Made by a program: the position numbers and the translations under genes. From NCBI RefSeq assembly GCF_030272615.1, contig NC_081406.1:188710391-188774390 (forward strand): a stretch of DNA of 64,000 nucleotides. Direction: 5' to 3'. The DNA is from Cryptomeria japonica. Lineage: Eukaryota > Streptophyta > Pinopsida > Cupressales > Cupressaceae. Shown in pieces: positions 55,232 through 64,000 of this stretch. Numbering within the stretch: position 1 is the stretch's first letter; each line of letters starts with the position of its first letter. Under the pieces are notes generated by a model. That model had not been told where the DNA came from, ran no database searches, and was given only the letters and a program-made list of their open reading frames with translations.

Positions 55232-57060
55232 GACGATGAATCACTAGCTATGGTTACCATTGACCAATTAAAGAATATTGACAATGAATTTAAAAATCGT
55301 TAACAATGGATGAGTCAACAATACCCTGTTAGGAATTGCATGCAGAAAATATCAATTATATGCAGATAAATATTAAACACGGGAATGAAAACATAGAAAT
55401 AATAACAACGAAGAGACAAGATTTAACGTGGTTCACCCAATCTTGGGCTACATCCACCAAATAGATAGTCCAATATTATTATCCAATAAATCAAAACCGA
55501 TTATAACCAACAATCCCTTGCAACTCAATATTGCTGCAAAATGCTATATGAAATTATCTACAAAATAAAACCCCTAACCCTTAGCCTTTTTATCAAGACT
55601 TATGTCAATTACATAATTAGGGTTACAACATGTCATCCAATAGAAAAATAACACTTGACACCTTTATAAAATAATAAAAGTCTTTTTGGCCTCACGTGAC
55701 ACTGCCCCTCGACCCCACCTTGTATTGTGACAAGGAGCACGGAAGGGGCGCTGCCCCCAAACCCCCGTCAAAAAATATGGGGGGAAACCGCACCAATAGA
55801 AGTAGGGAAAATTTAACCTCTGAGTTTGATTAGGCTCCATATAACAACATACCTAAATAGTGAAGCAATCCCATTGATTGAAGGATTAAAGAGAATACCA
55901 GTGCAAAGTGATAAAATTGTTGTTGATTTGTTGCATGGCCTTGCTCATATTGTTGAAACTAATATCATGCCTATCTAAAGTTGTGGCAGAGTCCTTGGTT
56001 ATTCTCAACCCACTAGTCAAGCTAATCATTCCATTCCTATGCCTACTCCCTTGCCTAGTGTGCCTACATATACATCTTCTATTATGACTACTTCCACACA
56101 AAATGTTAATCCTACACATGTTAGTCATGGGGAAAATCCCATTAATCAATCATCTTACTTACCTCCTTTTGTGAGTCTTCCATTTGTATCCTAGTCATCT
56201 CCCATGCCCACATATCATAGTGTTCCACCTCTTTATTCTCAGCCTCCACCTATATACAACAATGTTACTCCTCCATCACAATCTAATATGTCCAATTTCA
56301 ATCCATCCACTGAAGCAACCAATAACAACCTTTCCCAAACTGTTACATCCCTACAACCACAATTGGCTTCCATTACCCAATCCAAGTTTAACGTGCCCAC
56401 ATTTGATGTAGCAATCCCATTATCCAATGACATTGTCCGTTTTGTCCCTCCTAAGGATATGGAAGTTCCTCAATTGGAGTTGTACAATGGAAAAGGTGAC
56501 CCATTGACTTATGTGAAATCATTTTAAACTTTGTGTAGTGATTTTTCTCATGACCAAAGAATTATGGCTAAATTGTTTACTCGAACCTTTAGGGATAAAG
56601 ATTTGCAATGGTATTGTTATTTGCCTCCTTATTCTATTACATCATTTCAACAATTAGATAATGCTTTCATTCAACAATTTCACAATAATATTGGTCCTAA
56701 AATTACTTTGACTAATTTGATTCATTGTAAGCAAGGAGTTAAAGAGAAAGTTGACTGATTTTAGTGGTAGATATAAACATTTGTATTCTCAAATTGCTTA
56801 TTTTATGCCTGATCATGATGTTCAAAGAATTTTTATTACTAACTTACAAAAAGACATTAGGGATAAGCTTCTATTTTTCGAATTTACTTCCTTTACACAA
56901 TTGTGTGTAGCGCTTCTTAATTATTAGCTTCAAGTGAGTCAATTTGAATCATTTCCCTCAATGGCTTTGATTGATAAGATTGAGAGTCCTCAACAATATT
57001 TTGTGATGTTTAAACCAAACAAATCATACATCAAGATAAACAACAATATCAATACTCATT
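55232..57060 (+). pseudogene. G2-like Gag
   Basis: Reads DDDESLAMVTIDQLKNIDNEF then QWMSQQYP. After the solo LTR it continues NSEAIPLIEGLKRIP, a Pro/Ser/Thr-rich stretch, KFNVPTFDVAIPLSNDIVRF, QLELYNGKGDPLTYVKSF, WYCYLPPYSITSFQQL and FIQQFHNNIGPKITLTNLIH. A frameshift near 56755 is followed by GRYKHLYSQIAYFMPDHDVQ and FITNLQKDIRDKLLF. Stops and at least one frameshift are present. It is clearly the same family as the minus-strand G2 Gag (39377-42333). There is no protease or RT after it; the similarity ends near 57060. Confidence 0.82.
55327..55849 (-). mobile_element. 523-bp solo LTR in the G2-like Gag
   Basis: Starts TGTTAGGAATTGCAT and ends ATATAACAACA on the plus strand. Flanks are TACCC (55322-55326) and TACCT (55850-55854). 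Removal joins QQYP to NSEAIP in the Gag frame. The minus-strand reading GGGTGAACCACGTTAAATC (about 55427-55445) is a phrase common in plant Copia LTRs, which suggests minus orientation. It contains a GC-rich block (about 55700-55790). Confidence 0.78.
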
Positions 57061-58437
57061 AAAATTTAATAATTAGATTGTATTTAGATATTTTTATTGA
57101 AGAATAAATTTAAATTTAAAAAAGACAATATGAAAGAGAAGATTAATGAATCTTTAAAAAGTCATTTTTAGGACACTTCAAACTAGACGTGTTATTTTGA
57201 TAGGTTGCATAATGAGTAACACCTTCAAGCCTTAGTTGTAGATAAATAAGTTTACATTCTATATTTCTAAAAAAAGTAGAAGTAGATTATGATATTCCAT
57301 GTAATGGCTAATGTTGACTAGGACTACTTGTCCATCTCGTCTAGACTATCAGTTATAACTAAATATATATCTAATCTATCTTAACATTTGAAAAATAGAT
57401 TCAAATAGATAATTGTTTGAAAAAATTTCATAGAAAGCAAAATGACTGCCAAAATTAGAGATTTACAATATGACCAATAACTTTTCTAATCATTTGATAA
57501 AATTATATTTAATTTACGAAGAAAGAAAAGAAGATATAGGATGCACATTTGGTTTTTTGAAGTTTGCATGTATAAACATTAATGGCCAGCTAATGAAATT
57601 AGATTTCCATGATCTAAAGTTTTGTTCAATGTTGTCTCTAGGTTAGGTTGTGTGAATTTTTTTTGCATCAACGTTTCAAATCACAAATCATTCTACGTGA
57701 TCCATCATTAGGATGAAGAATTCTAGAGGAAAAATTTGTACTTGTCCTTGTGCTTCTCCAAAAAACATTGGAGAGAATTCTTTCTCGCCACCAGAAGATC
57801 CGATTCCCATTTCAAGCTAAATATTATTCAACTAATAAATTTAATTTTATCCTATTTATTTTAGAAGACAATAATCAATAGTTTTGTTGCCTATGGATTG
57901 GTAGGTTATAAATCATTACTAGAAATGATTTCAAAGGTTGTTTATTAATATTCCCACAAGTTGCAAGTAACAAGATAACACGTGCCTGTAATCCAATTTA
58001 AATGCCAAAAACCTATTTATGAAATGCAATAAGAAAAATAAATATCTTTTGAACATTATAAATTTCTTCATAACTTATCTAAAGAAATATCGTCAAAATT
58101 ATTAACCATTCCATTATAAAAAATGGTTAAATGAGAAGTGCATGGGGATTCCTTGAATTGGATGACATATCCAGCCGACCTTGGAAACAAAAAAACATAA
58201 ATTTACATCAATTGTCTTTGATTTTTCAGGTATCCTATGTAATATATATTTAAAATATTATAGAAATATTTACCTTGATATTGGGTATACACCTTTTAGA
58301 TGCTTTGTGTTGAGATCCTACAACCAAATCCATAGAAAAACCAACATGAGATTTTTGGCTAAATAGATCTTTCAAATTAATAAATTTATCAAATAAATGT
58401 GAAAATTTAGAGATTTTTCAAAATAATCTATATATCA
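57061..58437. other. AT-rich unassigned sequence
   Basis: About 1.4 kb with no coding, LTR or RNA signature that I can support. Short ORFs are at chance level. Confidence 0.5.
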
Positions 58438-60095
58438 CTAATTTTACAAGATCCAATAATCTTTAAAGAATAAGAAAAAAATGGGTAATACACTTGCATT
58501 ACTAATAATATAGTGTGATGTTTAAATCATGGTGGTGTTCTGATTTTTGTTACGAAGATTCAATTCTATATTGGAATGGTATTGGTATTGTTCATGTACC
58601 AACAATTTTACAAGATCTCATAGCCTATGAAGAAAAAAAGTGGGTAATACTCTTGTCAATATGTTAATAGAATTTATTACTAATGATATAGTGTGAAGTT
58701 AAAATTGTGGTGGTGGTGTGATTTTTGTTACCAAGATTCAATCTCGTATTGGAATGGTATTGGTAGTGTTCATGTACTAGTAATTTTACAAAATCCCATA
58801 CTCTATGAAGAAAAAAAAAAGTGGGTAATACTCTTGTCAATATGTTATGAAATTCTTCCCTAATGATATCATGTGATGGTTATATTATGATGTCATGATC
58901 CAATATTTGATCCCCTATTGGAATGGTATTGACAATGTTGGTGTATTGACAATTTTACAAGACCTCATAGCTTATAAAGAAGAAGGGGTTTAATACACTT
59001 GTCAATATGTTAATAGAATTCATCCTTACTAATATAGAGTGATCGTTAAATCATGGTGTTGTGATCCCAATCCTCTATTGGAATAGTATTGATAGTATTC
59101 TTGTAGGAGAAATTTTACAAGATCATATAACCTTAAGAAGAAGAGAAAACAAATGGGTATTACTCTTGTCAATATGTTAATGGAATTCATTCCTAATGAT
59201 GTAGTGTGATGGTTAAATCACAGTGTTGTTATCCAAGATTCAATCCCCTACTAGAATAGTATTGGTAGTGTTCGTCTACCAACAATTTTACAAGATTTAA
59301 TAACCTATGAAGAAGAAAAAACAAATGGCTAATGCTCTTGTCAATATATTAATAGAATTCGTCACTAAAGATATAGTGTGATGGTCAAATCGTGATGTTG
59401 TGATCCAAGATTCAATCCCCTATTGGAATGGTATAGTTAGTATTCATGTACTAGTAATTTTACAAGATCCTATAACCTATGAAGAGGAAAAAACAAGTGG
59501 GTAATAATCTTCTCAATATGTCAATGGAATTTGTCACCAATGATATAGTGTGATGGATAAATCGTGGTGTTGTGATCCAAGATTCAATCCCCTACTGGAA
59601 TAGTATTGATAGTGTTCCAGTGCGAGCAATTTTATAACACCCGATTTCCTACGAAGAAGAAAAATCAAGTGGGTAATACTATTGTCAATATGTTAATGGA
59701 ACTCGTCCTTAATAATATAGTGTGATGGTTAAATCACAGTGTTGTGATCTAAGATTCAATCTCCTACTAGAATAGTATTGATAGTGTTCTAGAGCGAGCA
59801 ATTTTATAAAACTCGATATCCTACAAAGAAGAAAAATCAAGTGGGTAATTCCTTAATGATATAGCGTAATGGTTAAATTGTGGTGTTGTGATCCAAGATT
59901 CAATCTTCTATTGGAATGGTATTGACAGTGTTCATGTACTAGTGATTTTACAACAGCCTATATCCTATGAAGAAGAAAAATCAAGTGAATGATATGTTAA
60001 CAATGAAATTCATCATTAATAATATACTCTGATGATTAAATCGCGATATTGTGATTCAATCTCTCCTATTAGAATGATATTACTAGTTTACCCTA
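58438..60095. repeat. Tandem array of about 172-bp units, about ten copies
   Basis: The phrase GTGGGTAATACTCTTGTCAA and its variants recurs at 58483, 58642, 58823, 58985, 59155, 59327, 59499, 59671, 59843 and about 59987. Spacings are 159, 181, 162, 170, 172, 172, 172, 172 and 144. Each unit also has AATATAGTGTGATGGTTAAA, a CAAGATTCAATCCCCTATTGG segment and AATTTTACAAGATC. The unit at 59843 lacks about 28 bp. It does not resemble any element in the window. Confidence 0.93.
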
Positions 60096-60840
60096 AAATC
60101 AAAAGGAAAACAAAAACTTAATAAAATTCATATTGTTAAAGCTAATAATTAAACATCCCTATTGTTCTCCCCCCATCGTTTAAGGCCATCAAACTCTCCT
60201 TACCCTGAAAATACTTGGCAAATAAATTGACTTCACTTTACTCTCATTTATTTTCTCCACATTTTCAACTGCAAGAAAGTCATTTCTTCTGAGTCGTATA
60301 AATTCAAGCAATTAACACCCTATTGAAGAAAATGGTTTTATTTTCTACTATTTAGAAGAAGTCGACAAGAAGAAAACGTCAATTAACGCATTACGAACAG
60401 TAATTTAACACGTCAATTGTTGTAGTTGTTAGATATAATTTAACATGTGCAAAATAAAAAGATTCCCATGTACCCCGCAAAAGACGATACTTTTTAGGGT
60501 AAACTACTTTTTTTTTCCTCTTGAAAAAGCTCGTGCAAGAAAAATGAGTATAAAAAGTAGATGACAGCCCGGAGATGTTTTGTGAGAGGGAACATTCCAT
60601 GACCTAAAGTTGAAATATAATTTCACCACCTACACAATAAATACCCAATTTCTACATAGAAAATTAAAAGAATTGACTTCAATCATTATAATAATGTGAG
60701 GGGGGGAAAATAATTTAACTATGAGAGTGACTTAAAACCTAGAACACTTTTTAAAAATTGGAGAAAAAGCTTTAGTGCTAGAAAAACTATTTGAATAAGA
60801 CTCTTAGAATAGCAGGTTGGAAAGGAACCCAAAACACCAG
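60096..60840. other. AT-rich unassigned sequence
   Basis: No supported feature. Short frames (for example 60391-60600 and 60719-60970 on the minus strand) show no known motif. Confidence 0.5.
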
Positions 60841-62090
60841 GATAAAAACAATAGAGTAAAAGACAAAGTGATGGGAAACAACTGTCACCAATAAACCATA
60901 TATCCTTTCTAGAATAAAAGATTAAAGCTCCATGAGAATCACAAGGAAGGAGTGTACAAAAGAGCAACATAAACCATCCCCTGTATTTAGATAGTTACAA
61001 TTTTATAAAGGGACAATTAAACCATTAGTTTTCTTCTTTATTCTAAAATAATTAGGTTTTAAATTATAACAAATTAAGATATAAAATGCAAAATGACAAT
61101 AGAGTCTGAGAGTGATTAGCAATTTTATATCTAATATTGTTTTTTTTTCGTTTTGGTTGACTGATGTATTGTGGCAGATAGAATATAACTTGGATCTAAT
61201 GATAATGGAGGTAGTATGACAATGTTTTTTAATTGTTTAGAGTATTTTGTTTCATATAGATGTTCCTTTTGGTTTGATCTTATTCTTTTTGTGCGGCTTA
61301 ATGGATTCAAGTGTTTTTTATCAACAACTTGATGAAGGGCAGTTAGGTTTTTATTTGGCCTATTTTGACCACTCACTTATTGAATGGTCTATTTTAATCT
61401 GAACAATAGATTTATTGTAGAATGACATCATGACCATTTCAAATTTATTGTAGTGAGCTATATTGTATAGAATAATGATTATAGTGTCATTGAAAATGAT
61501 TTCTTAGTAGATCTCACAAACTTTCCTATTTAACTTCATGTGTCGATTTGGATACAATTGGTGAAGGTTTTTAATGGTAGATTTTATGATGATGCTCCAT
61601 TAGTGGTTGCAATGATTGTCAACCTCAACAGTAGTTTTTATAATTATTGGGTTGGTTCTATGTAAAATTAATTACAATTTGGTTAAATTTGCCGAAACCC
61701 TACCACCATTCTATCTCCATGTCTAGTTTTACATGGATTTCATTATTATTTTCTTACTTTAACATTCTAAACCTACAAGTAGTTAATGTGCTTAATGATT
61801 TTATGTCCTCTTTGTTTGATAGACCTTGAAATGACATTTTTCTGTAGAGTATTGATGATCATGTTAGATAGGCTACAACAGATCTTTGCAACTCTAGTTT
61901 CAAATATTTCATTCTTTGTGACTAATAACCCAAGGTTTGAAATATATATTCATTTTCTTCAACAATAAGGAGTTGGTCTTTTTATATTTTCATAAAACAA
62001 TGTGCACAAATTTATAGGGTTTCCATTGTTGTTAGGTGATCTACCATTAAAGGTACAATTAAAATTTATAGAGAAATAACTACAATAGTA
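60841..62090 (+). repeat. Direct duplication, copy 1
   Basis: At least 1,250 bp that recur at 62754-64000 in the same orientation, offset 1,913 bp, with about 95% identity by eye. It starts at GATAAAAACAATAGAG. A minus-strand frame (61131-61376) in it has a counterpart in copy 2 (62987-63241), but neither resembles a known protein. Confidence 0.88.
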
Positions 62091-62284
62091 TATGTATGCA
62101 ATATTATGTATCTTTAAATCAGACGTAAACACTTTGAAATGATTTAAACATAAAAATGTGATATGCTTATTATTTTTAGTATTTTTTCAGTATGATTATT
62201 GTTGTATAGATAATAATTCTTTTATAAATGTTATAGAAATTTTAAATCAATGCAAGTTGAGTTTATGTTGGCCATTTCTAGGCG

Positions 62285-62515
62285 TTGGAATCATCGCTTC
62301 CATTACGCCAAAATATTGAGCTATCAATGAACGCCACAACAGCCAAAGACAAGGATCCACGGGAGGTGGTTAAGCACATGTCTCGAATCCTGAGGTCATC
62401 GCTAAACACCTATTACCGACTAGAGGGTAACAATCCCCCCCTCAACACGATTCGCGGGATTCGTGTAGTGTCTCACCCCGACTCATACTCCTTGTACATT
62501 TATAGACCCTATTAG
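62285..62515 (+). other. Short open frame of unknown origin
   Basis: 76 codons, MESSLPLRQNIELSMNATTA, then DPREVVKHMSRILRSSLNTY, GNNPPLNTIRGIRV and a SHPDSYSLYIYRPY end. Local base composition (about 62285-62500) is clearly richer in G and C than the surroundings, and codon use looks protein-like. A CTAG acceptor-like site (TTTCTAGGCG, 62275-62284) precedes it. It might be an exon or a fragment of a host gene or organelle-derived gene. I do not recognise the family and no adjoining exon is visible. Confidence 0.3.
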
Positions 62516-62535
62516 CGTAGTTTAGTTTACTTTTG

Positions 62536-62753
62536 TTAGGATAACCGGTGAACAATTGAGAGGGGGGGGGGGTGAATTAGTTGTTAACAGATTATAACTT
62601 TTAATCCACAATACAACCTTAAACCGGAGCACATAAACATTCAAATATCGGTAGAGCAGAAACAGATGTTGGTAGACACAGATACCGATAGACAATGTAA
62701 CTTAACAATTAAACAGATAATCAATGCAAAGCAACCATACCACATAACACCAA
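62536..62753 (-). repeat. Copia LTR fragment
   Basis: Starts TGTTAGGATAACCGGTGAAC on the plus strand, followed by GAG, a run of G and GTGAATTAG. This is the complement of the Copia LTR end seen elsewhere in the window. The LTR breaks off at 62753, exactly where the second copy of the direct duplication begins. Confidence 0.6.
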
Positions 62754-64000
62754 GATAAAAACAATAGAGTAAAAGACAAAGTGATGGGAAACAACTGTCA
62801 CCAATAAACCATATATCCTTTCTAGAATAAGAGATTCAAGCTCCATGAGAATCACAAGCAAGGAGTGTACAAAAGAGCAACATAAACCATCCCGTGTATT
62901 TAGATAGTTACACCTTTATAAAGGGACAATTAAATCATTAGTTTTCTTTTTTATTCTAAAATAATTAGGTTTTAAATTATAACAAATTAAGATATAAATG
63001 CAAATGACAATAGAGTCTGAGAGTGATTAGCAATTTTATATCTAATATTGGTTTTTCTTCTTCTTTTGGTTGACTGATGTGTTGTGGCAGATAGAATATA
63101 ACTTGGATCTAATGATAATGGAGGTAGTATGACAATGTTTTTTAATTGTTTACAGTATTTTGTATCATATAGATGTTCCTTTTGGTGTGATCTTATTCTT
63201 TTTGTGCGGCTTAATGGATTCAAGTGTTTTTTTATCAACAACTTGATGAAGGGTAGTTAGGTTTTTATTTGGCCTATTTTGACCACTCACTTATTGAATG
63301 GTTTGTTTTAATCTGAACAATAGATTTATTGTAGAATGACATCATGACCATTTTAAATTTATTCTAGTGAGCTATATTGTATAGAATAATGATTATAGTG
63401 TCATTGAAAATGATTTCCAAGTAGATCTCACAAACTTTCCTATTTAACTTCATCCGTGGATTCAGATACAATTGGTGAATGATTTTAATGGTATATTTTA
63501 TGATGATTCTCCCTTAGTGGTTGCAATGATTGTCAACCTCAACAGTAATTTTTATAATTATTGGGTTGGTTCTATGTAAAATTAATTACAATTTGGTTAA
63601 ATTTGTCGAAACCCTACCACCATTCTATCTCCATGTCTATTTTTACATGGATTTCGTTATTATTTTATTATTTTAACATTCTAAACCTATAAGTAGTTAA
63701 TGTGCTTGATGATCTTATGTCCTCTTTGTTTGATAGACCTTGAAATGACATTTTTCTATAGAGTATTGATGAGCATGTTAGATAGGACACAATAGATCTC
63801 TGCAACTCTAGTTTCATATATTCCATTATTCGTGACTAATAACCCAAGGTTTGAAATATATATTCATTTTCTTCAACAATAAGGAGTTGGTCTTTTTATA
63901 TTTTCATAAAACAATGTGCACAAATTTATAGGGTTTCCATTGTTGTTAGGTGATCTACCATTAAAGGTACAATTAGAATTTATAGAGAAATAACTACAAT
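62754..64000 (+). repeat. Direct duplication, copy 2 (runs off the window)
   Basis: Matches 60841-62087 to the last base of the window, so its true end is not visible. Confidence 0.88.

Larger units (their letters stand above)
53261..57060 (+). mobile_element. G2-like Gypsy element, 5' part
   Basis: Plus-strand LTR (53261-55066), leader and Gag homologous to G2. It is broken off at about 57060 in the middle of Gag; no second LTR is in the window. It is interrupted by a 523-bp solo LTR. It is more decayed than G2. Confidence 0.8.

Noticed and set aside
57061-58437. Short frames such as 58181-58366 as genes
   Set aside because: The region is strongly AT-rich. The frames are at chance length, with no motif and no splice context.
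60841-64000. The direct repeat pair as LTRs of one retrotransposon
   Set aside because: No TG/CA tips, primer site or polypurine tract lie at the inner edges. The interval of about 660 bp holds a fragment of another LTR instead of an internal region.
1-64000. tRNA, rRNA, CRISPR arrays or bacterial-type operons
   Set aside because: None was seen. The only tRNA-like sequences are retrotransposon primer sites, and the tandem repeats lack CRISPR spacing.

Overview
The window is a gene-poor stretch of a large, repeat-rich plant nuclear genome. It contains no rRNA, tRNA, CRISPR array, operon or clearly functional host gene. Almost everything from 1 to about 57,060 is LTR retrotransposon, with elements inserted inside one another. 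Copia initiator-Met primer sites (TGGTATCAGAG), Athila-type and Tat-type Gypsy elements, and Tat elements with a second RNase H identify a seed plant. Deep nesting with old, decayed copies is typical of gymnosperm or other giant genomes, but the species is my inference.

Layout. (1) 124-16107: Copia element A on the minus strand, split at its reverse transcriptase by a complete Athila-like Gypsy element (2220-12280, TSD TAGTG). The sequence left of A's 3' LTR (1-123) is the leader of another copy, so A belongs to an LTR-sharing tandem array. (2) 16108-18829: minus-strand remnant of chromovirus-like Gypsy gag and protease, with a (CT)31 microsatellite. (3) 18830-53033: a solo Copia LTR opened by a long nest. 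Inside it lies a minus-strand, gag/protease-only Gypsy element (19204-52259, here 'G2'). G2 carries a Tat-lineage Gypsy element 'G3' (22829-39376, TSD GATAT), which itself carries a young Copia element 'C4' (30622-37093, TSD GATGG). G2 also carries a solo LTR (40966-42156, TSD CATCC), a Copia remnant (43597-45899, TSD ATCTA) and a Copia element with a four-knuckle Gag (46912-52120). (4) 53261-57060: the 5' part of a second G2-like element on the plus strand, holding a 523-bp solo LTR. (5) 57061-64000: AT-rich sequence with a tandem array of about 172-bp units (58438-60095), a direct duplication offset by 1,913 bp (60841-62090 and 62754-64000), a short open frame of unknown origin and a Copia LTR fragment.

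How the parts may work together. G2-type elements encode Gag and a protease-like segment but no RT, RNase H or integrase. G3 encodes protease, RT, two RNase H domains and integrase but no recognisable Gag. The two share a near-identical polypurine tract plus LTR tip and the same primer-binding-site core. This suggests a split, mutually complementing retrotransposon system. That is the most interesting hypothesis here, although both copies are now damaged. C4 has LTRs only about 1-2% apart, yet an in-frame deletion removed its RT catalytic core, so it was probably mobilised by another element.

Insertion boundaries are seen directly as LTR tips and target duplications. Family assignments rest on known motifs read by eye. 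LTR divergences are rough by-eye estimates.
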